A DNA stretch of 64,000 bases from Thiotrichales bacterium 19S3-11 (GTDB taxonomy: Bacteria > Pseudomonadota > Gammaproteobacteria > Francisellales > Francisellaceae): the NCBI GenBank assembly GCA_021713295.1, contig JAKJJU010000001.1:124001-188000 (forward strand). Reading direction: 5' to 3'. A program made the position numbers and the translations under genes. The notes under the pieces are model-generated. The model had not been told where the DNA came from, did no database searches, and saw only the letters and a list, made by a program, of their open reading frames with translations. Numbering within the stretch: the stretch's first letter is position 1; each line of letters begins with the position of its first letter. This document shows positions 8,453-17,285 of this stretch, one piece after another.

Positions 8453-9430
8453 TTAAGCGAACACGTGAGAATAAACTTCATGTTCTAATGGATATGCTGC
8501 ATTAAGTGCATATGCCATTGCATCAGATGCCTGCTGTTTAATCTCTTTTGTTAACTCATCTAACTGCATTTGAGTTAATGATGCCTCCGAAACTAGCTTA
8601 TTCTTCAGTAGTTCAATTGGATCTTTATTATTTTTCCAGTCATTCTCTTCTTGCTTAGGACGATAATAACTACGATTAATATCCCCTACATGATGGCCAT
8701 GATAGCGATAGGTTAAACACTCAATAAAAAATGGCCCCTCTCCTTGGCGAATTCTTTTAATCAAGGTCTCTGCTAACTGATTAACTTCAATTACATCCTG
8801 ACCATCAACTTGAAATGATTCGATATCAAACGCTTGAGCCCTTGCAAGAATATTACCTGCAGCCATTTCTGATACTGAAGTATATTCACCGTATAAATTG
8901 TTTTCACACACATAAATAACAGGTAATGACCATAGCGATGCCATATTCATCACTTCATATAACAACCCTTGTCCTAATGCACCATCACCAAAAAAGCAAA
9001 CCGTGGCATTTTGGTTTTTCAAATACTTTGAAGTCAAAGCAGAACCTGTTGCAATGCCTGCACTACCACCAACAATGGCATTAGCTCCTAAGTTACCATT
9101 TTTTTGATCTGCGATGTGCATCGACCCGCCTTTACCACGGCAATAACCTTCTTGCTTACCCAAAAGCTCACAAAACATTTCCTTAAAATTGGCACCCTTA
9201 GCGACACAATGCCCATGCCCTCTGTGTGTACTGGTTATATAATCGGTTGATTTAAGTGCATGGCAAATACCAACAGCAACGGCTTCTTGGCCCGTATACA
9301 TATGCGTTAAACCCGGCATTTTTCCTGATAAATAAAGTTCATTAGCCAGTTCTTCAAAAATACGTATTCTAAGCATCTGTTGATACATAGCTAACCATTT
9401 ATCTTTATCAACAACATGATTTTTTTGCAT
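8453..9430 (-). CDS. TPP-dependent dehydrogenase E1 component, alpha subunit (acetoin dehydrogenase AcoA-like)
   Basis: The 325-residue protein carries the thiamine diphosphate motif GDG (148-150) with the closing NN at 177-178, plus TGQEAVAVG near 46, RGHGH near 70 and GKGGSMH near 100, all expected for E1 alpha subunits of branched-chain or acetoin dehydrogenases. Length is normal. Its start lies 23 bases inside the end of the small FmdB-like gene, so the two are translationally coupled. It pairs with the E1 beta gene immediately downstream. Its overall character is closer to AcoA than to PdhA; the substrate is unproven because no dedicated acetoin genes (AcoX, AcoR or AcoK) lie alongside. 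Confidence 0.88.
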   Translation of the reverse strand: MQKNHVVDKDKWLAMYQQMLRIRIFEELANELYLSGKMPGLTHMYTGQEAVAVGICHALKSTDYITSTHRGHGHCVAKGANFKEMFCELLGKQEGYCRGKGGSMHIADQKNGNLGANAIVGGSAGIATGSALTSKYLKNQNATVCFFGDGALGQGLLYEVMNMASLWSLPVIYVCENNLYGEYTSVSEMAAGNILARAQAFDIESFQVDGQDVIEVNQLAETLIKRIRQGEGPFFIECLTYRYHGHHVGDINRSYYRPKQEENDWKNNKDPIELLKNKLVSEASLTQMQLDELTKEIKQQASDAMAYALNAAYPLEHEVYSHVFA

Positions 9431-9662
9431 GGCTATTCCCTAACATTTTACTTGCACATCCACATGCTGTTGCAGCTGGAGATGATTTATTAACAACAGT
9501 ACCCTTTTTTAGGCCTCTCTGTTTTATATGAATTAACGTAATGACCTGTCTAATGCCCTCACCCGTTAGCGGATGTTTTTCTAAAGGTGGTTGATCCAAT
9601 TTCCTAAAAAATTCAAATTCTTTATCCGGATTATTAATTGATCTATAGGTATAATATGGCAT
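9408..9662 (-). CDS. Small FmdB-like protein with altered zinc-ribbon cysteines
   Basis: This 84-residue protein starts MPYYTYRS and continues with FEFFRKLDQPPLEKHP and GIRQVIT, the skeleton of FmdB-type zinc ribbons (normally MPxYEYRC, then PPL, CPxCG, VRxxI). The zinc-binding CxxC pairs are missing: the usual CPKCG region reads HPLTGE. Instead a cysteine cluster sits at the extreme C-terminus (CGCASK and a final SCC). It lies between the M24 gene and E1 alpha, overlapping the latter by 23 bases. Its role may be complex assembly or metal/redox handling for the E1 enzyme; no function can be assigned from sequence. Confidence 0.7.
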   Translation of the reverse strand: MPYYTYRSINNPDKEFEFFRKLDQPPLEKHPLTGEGIRQVITLIHIKQRGLKKGTVVNKSSPAATACGCASKMLGNSHAKKSCC

Positions 9663-9678
9663 GATAATCTTTCCCTAG

Positions 9679-10989
9679 TTAATACGCATTTGCAACAAAC
9701 AGCTCATCAGCTGGGAATAAGGTAATGACCCTAGCCCCATCATTTGTAACAACAACTTCTTCTTCAATTCGAGCCGCACCATTACCATCGGCAGCAGGGC
9801 AATACGTTTCCAAAGCAAACACCATACCTTCCTCTAATTCGAATGGGTTATCAAATGAAACTAAACGACTGATAATTGGCCTTTCATGCAATGCAAGCCC
9901 CAGTCCATGACCAAACTGTAATCCAAATGCTTCCATTTCAGAGTTAAACCCAAACTCCTCAGCTCTAGGCCATACCGCTGCAATTTTATCGGTTGTCATC
10001 CCCGGCCTAACTAACGCAATTGCGCTATCGATCCACTCTCTTGCTTGTCGATAAGCATCAACTTGAGCCTGAGTTTTACTACCCACATTTAATGTTCGAT
10101 AGTAACAAGTTCTGTAACCCATAAATGACTGGATAACATCAAAAAATGCTTGATCTCCAGGACGATACATTCGATCTGTAAAATTATGTGGGTGTGGATT
10201 GCAGCGCTCACCTGAAACAGCATTAATTGCTTCAACATCATCTGAACCATTGTCATAAAGAAATTTATTTGCTAAAGCAACAATTTCATTTTCTCTAACC
10301 CCAGGTTTTAGCTGTTCTGCAATTAATTGATAAACACCATCAACCATTGAAGCAGCAGTATTTAATAAGATAATTTCATCCATGCTTTTAATTTGCCTTG
10401 CATCAAGCATTACTTGCTGAACATCCCGAACTTCAATACCTTCTGCTTGCAAAGCAAATAACATGGGAGGCTCCAGCACATCAACACCTAACGGCATATC
10501 AAATACACCCTCACTGCGAAGCAAATCAGCAATTTCAGCTGCAGCTGATTTAAATAACCCCGCACTACTAGAAACTGACCCTCTTAGTCCTAACATACCT
10601 GCTCGACAATTATCTTTTTCTAGCCATGGTGCATACATACGATGATGAGAAGCAGCCGAACCAAAATCCCATAAATAAGGAGAACCATTGCCCGTGTATA
10701 ATGTATATCGACAAATTTTATCTCGCGCCCATTCTCCAATGACACTACTTGTCAAATATCGAATGTTATTATTATCAAAGCATAATACTGCGCCTAAATT
10801 AGAGTTGCTTAAGGCTTGTTTAACCCTTGCTAAGCGGTAATTGTGTAAGCGTCTAAAATCAACCCTTTGTTCAAAATCTACTGCCATACGTCCAGGTGAA
10901 GGGATAGGCCTTGACCAATCCCAATTAGGGTTTAGAGAGTCAGTGATTATTTTTTTCTCTGTTTGAATAATTAAATCTTCTACTTGCAT
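9679..10989 (-). CDS. Creatinase-fold M24 family protein (Xaa-Pro peptidase/DddP-like) with one metal ligand changed
   Basis: The 436-residue protein has an N-terminal creatinase-type domain (about residues 45-200) and a C-terminal pita-bread M24 domain. Of the five usual metal ligands, Asp284, His361 (FGHGLG), Glu394 (ALETY) and Glu409 (ARIEE) are present. The second Asp, expected 11 residues after Asp284 in the sDxxRT motif, is Cys295 (TCYYRT). The overall form recalls non-peptidase members of the fold such as creatinase and the DMSP lyase DddP more than ordinary aminopeptidases. In this catabolic operon a C-N or C-S bond cleaving enzyme acting before the E1/E2 step is plausible. A Shine-Dalgarno AGGA is about 12 bases upstream of the ATG. 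Confidence 0.82.
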   Translation of the reverse strand: MQVEDLIIQTEKKIITDSLNPNWDWSRPIPSPGRMAVDFEQRVDFRRLHNYRLARVKQALSNSNLGAVLCFDNNNIRYLTSSVIGEWARDKICRYTLYTGNGSPYLWDFGSAASHHRMYAPWLEKDNCRAGMLGLRGSVSSSAGLFKSAAAEIADLLRSEGVFDMPLGVDVLEPPMLFALQAEGIEVRDVQQVMLDARQIKSMDEIILLNTAASMVDGVYQLIAEQLKPGVRENEIVALANKFLYDNGSDDVEAINAVSGERCNPHPHNFTDRMYRPGDQAFFDVIQSFMGYRTCYYRTLNVGSKTQAQVDAYRQAREWIDSAIALVRPGMTTDKIAAVWPRAEEFGFNSEMEAFGLQFGHGLGLALHERPIISRLVSFDNPFELEEGMVFALETYCPAADGNGAARIEEEVVVTNDGARVITLFPADELFVANAY

Positions 10990-11020
10990 GATATAAAACT
11001 TTCCTATTTTTTATGATGAG

Positions 11021-11821
11021 TTATTGCATCACCATGCCACCATCAATCATTAAGAGCTGACCGGTCATATAATCTGAATCACTACTTGCTAAATACAGCG
11101 CTGTACCAACGATATCTTCTGGATAGGAATAACGCTTCATCAAAATCATTTCATCCGCCAAGCGTTTCATAGACTCCCCTTGGTGATCAAATTTACCAAT
11201 TTTAACTAAATCTTTATCTAATTGATTCCATAGCTCTGTTGCAACGACTCCTGGCGCATAACCATTAACGGTTATATTATGATCTACCAATGCTTTTGCA
11301 CCTCCATTGATCATTGCTAAAACTGCATGTTTAGAACAACTATAAGGAATCACATCATCAAAAGCCTGTCTAGATAAAATAGAGCCTACATTGATTATCT
11401 TATAAGGGCCATTCTCTTTACCTTGCTTAACCATTTGTTTGGCAGCTTCTTGCATACCGATGAGTACGCCTAACCCATTAACATTCATAATCTCATGCCA
11501 ATTATCCTCGGTAATATCTAGAAACATCATCGGCTTATTAATACCTGCGTTATTGAGCATAACGTTAATTGAACCAAACTGTTTAACTGTATATTCAATT
11601 GCATCTGACATTTGCTCGCGAGAGGTAACATCAAGCTTAACGGCAATTGCATGACCGCCTTGATTGTTAATTTCTTCTGCAACTTTTTTAGAACCTTCAT
11701 AGTTTAAATCAGCAACACATACGTTTGCGCCTTCTTGTGCAAAATGCTTTGCAACTGCAGCCCCCATTCCTCTTGCAGCACCAGTAACTAAACAATTTTT
11801 TCCATTTAACCTTTGAGTCAT
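11021..11821 (-). CDS. Short-chain dehydrogenase/reductase, first gene of the catabolic operon
   Basis: This 266-residue classical SDR has the cofactor motif TGAARGMG near residue 12, NNAG near 89, catalytic Ser in VGSILS and the YSCSK active-site pair. The C-terminal part (APGVVATELW, then DGG) resembles sorbitol and acetoin/butanediol dehydrogenases, so NAD(H)-dependent oxidation of a secondary alcohol is likely. The frame extends upstream to a GTG at 11875, but that codon lies inside the operator; the ATG at 11821 has AGGA 9 bases before it and gives the standard SDR N-terminus, so it is chosen. It is the promoter-proximal gene of the eight-gene operon. Confidence 0.88.
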   Translation of the reverse strand: MTQRLNGKNCLVTGAARGMGAAVAKHFAQEGANVCVADLNYEGSKKVAEEINNQGGHAIAVKLDVTSREQMSDAIEYTVKQFGSINVMLNNAGINKPMMFLDITEDNWHEIMNVNGLGVLIGMQEAAKQMVKQGKENGPYKIINVGSILSRQAFDDVIPYSCSKHAVLAMINGGAKALVDHNITVNGYAPGVVATELWNQLDKDLVKIGKFDHQGESMKRLADEMILMKRYSYPEDIVGTALYLASSDSDYMTGQLLMIDGGMVMQ

Positions 11822-11860
11822 GACTCTATCCTTATTCTGTAGCGTGACAAACCAACATTG

Positions 11861-11874
11861 TGCAAACGTTTGCA
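11861..11874 (-). promoter_or_regulatory. Perfect 14-bp palindromic LacI-family operator
   Basis: TGCAAACGTTTGCA is a perfect inverted repeat with a central CG, the classic form of LacI/GalR-family operators. It lies 15 bp downstream of the -10 element of the operon promoter, roughly +10 to +23, where a bound repressor would block transcription. The operon's last gene encodes a LacI-family protein, its probable ligand. Confidence 0.8.
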
Positions 11875-11889
11875 CTGAATGATTTTAAA

Positions 11890-11918
11890 ATTACACATCA
11901 ATAAGTTAACTCTGTCAA
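11890..11918 (-). promoter_or_regulatory. Sigma-70 promoter of the catabolic operon
   Basis: On the minus strand a consensus -35 TTGACA (11913-11918) and a -10 TGTAAT (11890-11895) are separated by exactly 17 bp. The operator follows immediately downstream and the first gene begins about 70 bases after the -10. Confidence 0.75.
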
Positions 11919-12053
11919 CTGGTTAAAATAAAAACGTAAATATATTTAGACTAAAAAGTGACAAAAACCTTTAAACAAGTAGTATTAGAGTAACGTATGT
12001 TTCTATTTCAAATAACATCACTTGACTATTTGCGATGCACAATGAACTCAAAG

Positions 12054-13466
12054 CTACCTTAAAAAGAACTTGAATAATAAGCGGTGAGCTCGATTAAATG
12101 GTGGATAGATCAAAGATCCTGGATTATAGCGACTTTTTAAATATACCGCCTTTGCGTGGGAGAAGGTTTCAAACCCCTCTTTTGCATGGTATGAACCCAT
12201 CCCAGACGGGCCAATACCACCAAATGGCAAATCATCCTGTGCAATATGCATTAATGCATCGTTAAAGCAAATACCGCCAGCATGTGTCTTTCTAGTGACA
12301 AGCTCAAAATCACTTTCTTTACCATAAAAATATAAACTGAGTGCTCTTGGCTTTTGATTAATTGATTTAATAACATCATCGAGTCTTTTAAAGCTTATAA
12401 TTGGCAAAATTGGACCAAAAATTTCTTCCTGAGCGATTAACATATCATCCGATATATTTGTGACAATACAAAGTGGTAATTGACGACTCGCCAATTGTGC
12501 TTCACTCCAAGGCATTTGTTGCCCAAGCACATTAATTACTGCTCCTTTAGATTTTGCATCTTCTAATAAAGCTTGCATTCGCTGTAATTGTTTATCACTA
12601 ATTAAGCTTGTTAAATCTGAAAAATCACCTTGGCTAAATGTATGCCAATTTTCAATTAAGGCCTCTATAAACTGTTGACTAACTAACTCTGATAAATAAA
12701 TATAATCCGGTGCAATACAGGTTTGACCTGAATTAACATATTTTGCAAAACAAACGCTAGCTGCTGCTTTTTTAATCGTTGCTTTCTCACTAATAATAAC
12801 GGGAGATTTACCGCCTAATTCTAGGGTTATTGGTGTTAAGTTTTCACTGGCTGCTTTCATAACTTGCCTACCAACAGTAGTCGAGCCAGTAAAAAATAGA
12901 TGATCAAATGCTAACTGACTAAATGCTTGTGCTACGTTGACATCTCCCTGAATAAAACACACGTCATCTTCTGAACATAGTCTTTGAAAAATCTTAATTA
13001 ATGTTAATTCAATTTTTGGAGATAATTCAGATAACTTAACCATCACGCGATTGCCCGCAGCAATCGCATATGCAATTGGAATAATTGATAATACCAAAGG
13101 ATAATTCCAAGGCACAATGATGCCCACAATGCCTTTAGGTTGATAAAACACATAATTCCGTGATGGGAAGTATAATAGACTAGCGTGGCGTTTTTGAGGC
13201 TTCATCCACCTTTTTAGATGTTTAATGATATAGTTAAGTGATGAGATAACCGGAAAGATTTCAATCAAACGACTTTCATCAAATTTTCTGTGACCAAAAT
13301 CATCATCTAAAGCAGATAATAATGCCTTTTGGTTCTCTAATATTAGCGACTTCAGCTGTTTTAAGACACTAATACGATCTTTGTATGTTGGGTAAGGTGC
13401 GGCTAAAAAACTTTGTTTTTGATTCTCAAACACCGTGTTAAGCTTTAAAAATTCATCATTTGACAT
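12054..13466 (-). CDS. Coniferyl-aldehyde-type aldehyde dehydrogenase
   Basis: This 470-residue ALDH has the short N-terminus and DDDFGHR, WMKP and PWNYPL motifs typical of the coniferyl aldehyde dehydrogenase (CalB) / fatty-aldehyde group. Catalytic Glu216 lies in LELGGKSP and catalytic Cys250 in SGQTC. The ATG at 13466 has AGGA 9 bases upstream, while the more upstream ATG at 13514 has no ribosome site, so the shorter form is taken. It is separated by 232 bases from the LacI-controlled operon and divergent from ftsK, so it is probably independently expressed. It likely oxidises aromatic or medium/long aliphatic aldehydes; the true substrate cannot be read from sequence. Confidence 0.85.
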   Translation of the reverse strand: MSNDEFLKLNTVFENQKQSFLAAPYPTYKDRISVLKQLKSLILENQKALLSALDDDFGHRKFDESRLIEIFPVISSLNYIIKHLKRWMKPQKRHASLLYFPSRNYVFYQPKGIVGIIVPWNYPLVLSIIPIAYAIAAGNRVMVKLSELSPKIELTLIKIFQRLCSEDDVCFIQGDVNVAQAFSQLAFDHLFFTGSTTVGRQVMKAASENLTPITLELGGKSPVIISEKATIKKAAASVCFAKYVNSGQTCIAPDYIYLSELVSQQFIEALIENWHTFSQGDFSDLTSLISDKQLQRMQALLEDAKSKGAVINVLGQQMPWSEAQLASRQLPLCIVTNISDDMLIAQEEIFGPILPIISFKRLDDVIKSINQKPRALSLYFYGKESDFELVTRKTHAGGICFNDALMHIAQDDLPFGGIGPSGMGSYHAKEGFETFSHAKAVYLKSRYNPGSLIYPPFNRAHRLLFKFFLR

Positions 13467-13566
13467 CAAAACTAATCCTTTAACTTGTTTTAAACCTGAA
13501 AAATTCGCTATCATTGTAACAGGTTAGACTAAAAATGACTGTGATCAAATACCAACTACTAAATAT

Positions 13567-13595
13567 TTGACCAATTGATTAAGGAATAGTAGATA
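13567..13595 (+). promoter_or_regulatory. Candidate ftsK promoter
   Basis: TTGACC (13567-13572) and TAGATA (13590-13595) are spaced by 17 bp. The predicted start point falls at or next to the ATG at 13602, so either the transcript is leaderless, the true start codon is the ATG at 13647, or the match is fortuitous. Confidence 0.4.
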
Positions 13596-13601
13596 ACACA
13601 C

Positions 13602-16043
13602 ATGAAATTATCCAATTTGAATAAAAAAACTAAAAAAAATAAAGTGATGAAACCCAATCGCCGTAAAACTGTTGAAGTCGCTGATTCACCGCTATTGGAA
13701 CGTCTTAAAATTGCATCACTGATTGTTATCGGCGCACTTGCTGTTTTTATTTTTATCAGCTTAGTTACCTATGATGCCAATGATCCTGGTTGGTCACAAA
13801 TTAAGTCTAACGGCGTAATCAACAATAGTGCAGGGGAAGTTGGTGCTTATAGTGCGGATATTCTCTTATCCTTATTTGGCCTTTTTGCCTATTTAATCCC
13901 TTTTTTAATGATTTATGGATTATGGGTAATCTACCAAGAAAGACAAAGCTTTAGTGATCGCGCAATCAGCCTTATGATTCTACGTTGGTTAGGTATTATA
14001 CTCACTTTCGGTGCAGGCAGTGCATTAGCTGAGTTAATTTTTGAAAATTATCATATACACCTACCACAAGGAGCCGGTGGTATTACAGGCTATATCCTTA
14101 ATGAATATACTACTAGCTACTTAAGTATTGGCGGAAGCCTTATCGTATTTATTACGATGCTTGCTTTAGGATTAACATTATTTTCAGGCCTAAATTGGTT
14201 ACTGGCTTTGATTAAAGCAACAAAAGGTATTTTTAAGGTATTTAAGCATTCCAGCGTTAAAACAATCTCTACTTTAGGTAATATCAAACAAGAAGCTAAA
14301 CAAGCTCGTGTAAATGCTAAAACTGAAAAAGCGATGAAAGATCAGCAAATCCTCGATGAAAAGCCTGTCTATATTGCAGCAGATAGTACAAATGAAAAAC
14401 CACCAAAACCAGCTAAAGAGACGAAACAAGCAAAGATTACGCCTAATTTATCTTTTGAGGAGCTAATGAGTCAAAATGATCAAACACAGAGTGCTCTAAA
14501 ACCTGATAAAAATAAAAATCAACCCGCATTTGCTTCATTAACCGTCTCAAGTGCACAAGGTAGTAGCCTACCAAAACTTGAACTGCTTGATGATCCAGAA
14601 GCTCGTCCAACACAAGTCTCTGAAGAAACATTAGAGAACCTTGCACGCTTAGTTGAGCAAAAGCTTGCTGACTATAACATCACTGTACGAGTTGCTGGTG
14701 TCTACCCTGGACCTGTTATTACTCGCTTTGAATTAGAGTTAGCTCCTGGAATCAAAGTATCACGCTTAAGTACCTTATCTCAAGATATTGCTCGCTCTTT
14801 ATCTATCCCGCGTGTTCGTGTCGTTGAAGTTATCCCAGGCAAACCTTATGTAGGTCTTGAAATACCCAATCAGAAACGAGAAATGGTTCGATTAAAAGAG
14901 ATATTATCAAGTGATCAATTCTTAAAATCAAATTCACCCGTCGCTATCGGTTTAGGCAAAGATATAGCCGGTAGCCCATCAATCGCTAATTTAGCTAAAA
15001 TGCCTCATTTATTAGTGGCAGGGACAACTGGCTCAGGAAAGTCCGTTGGGGTTAATGCGATGTTATTAAGCATGCTCTATAAAAGTACGCCTGAAGATTT
15101 ACGCTTAATTATGATTGACCCTAAAATGCTCGAGTTATCCATCTACGATGGTATTCCACATTTATTAACGCCTGTTGTCACGGATATGACAGAAGCAGCG
15201 AATGCGCTACGTTGGTGTGTTAAAGAAATGGATCGCCGCTATGAATTAATGGCCGCAGTTGGCGTAAGGAATATTGCAGGCTTAAATGATAAAATTAAAC
15301 AACAAGAAAAATCTGAAAAACCGATTAAAGATCCGCTATGGTTAAAGGCACATCCTGGCTCTGAAGCCGATGCTCCGAATTTAACTAAGTTGCCTTATAT
15401 TGTTGTCGTTGCCGATGAATTTGCTGATATGATGATGGTCGTTGGTAAGAAAGTAGAAGAATTAATCGCTCGCATTGCACAAAAAGCACGGGCAGCGGGA
15501 ATACACCTTATTCTGGCAACACAAAGGCCTTCCGTTGATGTTGTAACCGGATTAATCAAGGCCAATATCCCAACACGTATTGCTTTTCAAGTCTCATCAA
15601 AAATTGACTCGCGTACGATTATAGATCAGCAAGGTGCAGAACAACTCTTAGGCCATGGTGATATGTTATATCTACCTCCAGGTAGTGGCGTACCACATCG
15701 CTTACATGGTGCATTTGTCAGTGATGATGAAGTTCACAGAGTCGTTAATGCACTAAAAACTGACACCACACCTAATTACATTGAAACAATTACACAAACT
15801 GCATCACTTGATGATGAGGAAAGTGAAGACCAACAAGGCTCTGGTGAAAAAGACTCGCTATATGATCAAGCAGTACAAATTGTTCTAGAAAGCCAGCGTG
15901 CTTCAATATCTAGTATTCAAAGACGTTTAAGAATCGGCTATAATCGTGCAGCGCGCTTAATTGAAGATATGGAAACTGCAGGAATTGTCAGTGAAATGCA
16001 ACAAAATGGTTTAAGAGAAGTCTTAGTTAGGAGACCATCATAA
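13602..16043 (+). CDS. ftsK: DNA translocase FtsK
   Basis: The 813-residue protein has an N-terminal membrane region with about four helices (residues 35-205), a lysine-rich linker of about 130 residues, and a RecA-like motor with Walker A GTTGSGKS (Lys480) and Walker [10 protein letters not shown] near 604. It ends in the winged-helix gamma domain (from about 745, with [18 protein letters not shown]) that reads polar chromosome sequences and contacts XerD. The linker is much shorter than in Escherichia coli. It acts at the division septum in chromosome dimer resolution. It forms an operon with lolA, whose ATG directly follows the ftsK stop. The N-terminal start is not certain: ATGs at 13602 and 13647 are both possible and neither has a strong ribosome site. 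Confidence 0.95.
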   Translation: MKLSNLNKKTKKNKVMKPNRRKTVEVADSPLLERLKIASLIVIGALAVFIFISLVTYDANDPGWSQIKSNGVINNSAGEVGAYSADILLSLFGLFAYLIPFLMIYGLWVIYQERQSFSDRAISLMILRWLGIILTFGAGSALAELIFENYHIHLPQGAGGITGYILNEYTTSYLSIGGSLIVFITMLALGLTLFSGLNWLLALIKATKGIFKVFKHSSVKTISTLGNIKQEAKQARVNAKTEKAMKDQQILDEKPVYIAADSTNEKPPKPAKETKQAKITPNLSFEELMSQNDQTQSALKPDKNKNQPAFASLTVSSAQGSSLPKLELLDDPEARPTQVSEETLENLARLVEQKLADYNITVRVAGVYPGPVITRFELELAPGIKVSRLSTLSQDIARSLSIPRVRVVEVIPGKPYVGLEIPNQKREMVRLKEILSSDQFLKSNSPVAIGLGKDIAGSPSIANLAKMPHLLVAGTTGSGKSVGVNAMLLSMLYKSTPEDLRLIMIDPKMLELSIYDGIPHLLTPVVTDMTEAANALRWCVKEMDRRYELMAAVGVRNIAGLNDKIKQQEKSEKPIKDPLWLKAHPGSEADAPNLTKLPYIVVVADEFADMMMVVGKKVEELIARIAQKARAAGIHLILATQRPSVDVVTGLIKANIPTRIAFQVSSKIDSRTIIDQQGAEQLLGHGDMLYLPPGSGVPHRLHGAFVSDDEVHRVVNALKTDTTPNYIETITQTASLDDEESEDQQGSGEKDSLYDQAVQIVLESQRASISSIQRRLRIGYNRAARLIEDMETAGIVSEMQQNGLREVLVRRPS

Positions 16044-16691
16044 ATGTATCAACTTATCAAAAAAATCAATTTTTTTATACTATCAAGCTTATTTATCGTT
16101 CACTTTAGTACGACTTTTGCAATGGAAAATCCAACTGCTACGGATGAATTATTACAGCACATACACCATGTTTCAAGTTATCAAGCGGATTTCACACAAA
16201 CGGTTGTAGATAAATCAACAGGTAATAAATCAATTAGCTACGGTACGTTATGGGTCAAACAACCAAACTTTTTTAAATGGGAAGTACTAAAACCAAACAA
16301 ACAACTGTTAGTATCCAATGGAAAAAAGTTGTGGAATTATGACATGGATTTAGAGCAAGTCACCATTCAAGATGTACCTAAACGTATCTCTAATGCCCCA
16401 ATTTTATTACTTTTAAGGGGAGACCCTAAAACACTTGATGAGCTATTTTATATCTATGAAGGTAAAAATAATACATTTACATTAATACCCAAGGATAAAG
16501 AAGCTGTTGCAATTAATAAAATCATTTTATATTTCGATAATGGTAATCTAAGAAAGCTAACGTTAAGAACCAGTACGGGTATTGATACTTATATTTTATT
16601 TGATGATTATTCTTATGGCAAAATTAACACGAGCTTTTTTGATTTTAAAGCGCCTAAAGGCGTTGATGTTTTAGGCAGTGCGAGTGAATGA
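16044..16691 (+). CDS. lolA: Outer-membrane lipoprotein carrier protein LolA
   Basis: This 215-residue periplasmic chaperone takes lipoproteins from the LolCDE transporter to the outer membrane receptor LolB. The N-terminus is a signal peptide (positive start, hydrophobic residues 9-24, cleavage after about Ala26 in TTFA). The mature part shows the LolA hallmarks YQADFTQTV, GTLWVKQPNFFKWE and the later LLLRGDPK region. Its ATG touches the ftsK stop, and the ribosome site AGGAG lies inside ftsK, indicating coupled expression as in many gammaproteobacteria. Its last 21 bases overlap the convergent pdxT gene. Confidence 0.93.
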   Translation: MYQLIKKINFFILSSLFIVHFSTTFAMENPTATDELLQHIHHVSSYQADFTQTVVDKSTGNKSISYGTLWVKQPNFFKWEVLKPNKQLLVSNGKKLWNYDMDLEQVTIQDVPKRISNAPILLLLRGDPKTLDELFYIYEGKNNTFTLIPKDKEAVAINKIILYFDNGNLRKLTLRTSTGIDTYILFDDYSYGKINTSFFDFKAPKGVDVLGSASE

Positions 16692-17285
16692 TGTTATTGC
16701 CTCTATAAATTGCTGATGCACTAGAGTTGTTGTATATTCAGGATGGCAGGTTAATGCAAAAATATTCGCTTGCCTAACACCAACAACTTCCTCGTTTCGT
16801 TTGGCAATAATCTTGACATCATCCGATAAGATACGCTCAATTTTAGGCGCTCGAATAAAAGAAACAACTGCATCTATTTTTTCTTCCTCTACTGTTTTTA
16901 ATCCCGCCATAGAAAAAGAAACTAAATTATTACTACTTTGTAATTGTCTGCCAAAAGCATTGCGTATCACTTTAATATCAATAAAACCAAAAGCAAATTG
17001 CTCTGGAATAACTTCTTTTGCTAGAAGAATAATACCTGCACAAGTTCCCAAGATTGGTTTTTGTTGTTGATGAAACTCTCTAATTGCCTCAATCCATCGT
17101 TGATCAAACTCAAAATGCTTTAAGATAACACCTGATTCTCCTCCAGGTATTATCAAACCATCAACTTTTGTTATTTCTTCAGGTTTAGAAATAAAAATTG
17201 ACTTAACGGCTAATTTCTCAAGGCATTGAGCATGAGAGTGATAATTCCCTTGTAATGCAAGAATACCAACTAGCATATCGTCCAT
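16671..17285 (-). CDS. pdxT: Pyridoxal 5'-phosphate synthase glutaminase subunit PdxT
   Basis: This 204-residue class I glutamine amidotransferase supplies ammonia to PdxS for the DXP-independent synthesis of pyridoxal phosphate. The start MLVGILALQGNYHSH, the GGES motif near 48-51, catalytic Cys82 in GTCAG and the His181/Glu183 pair in CHPE are all present. The ATG overlaps the pdxS stop codon (TAATG) and has AGAGGT 5 bases upstream. The 3' end overlaps that of lolA on the other strand by 21 bases. Confidence 0.95.
   Translation of the reverse strand: MDDMLVGILALQGNYHSHAQCLEKLAVKSIFISKPEEITKVDGLIIPGGESGVILKHFEFDQRWIEAIREFHQQQKPILGTCAGIILLAKEVIPEQFAFGFIDIKVIRNAFGRQLQSSNNLVSFSMAGLKTVEEEKIDAVVSFIRAPKIERILSDDVKIIAKRNEEVVGVRQANIFALTCHPEYTTTLVHQQFIEAITSFTRTA

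Noticed and set aside
11021-11875. Longer SDR frame starting at GTG 11875
   Set aside because: The GTG lies inside the LacI-type operator and has no ribosome site; the ATG at 11821 has both a ribosome site and a standard SDR N-terminus.
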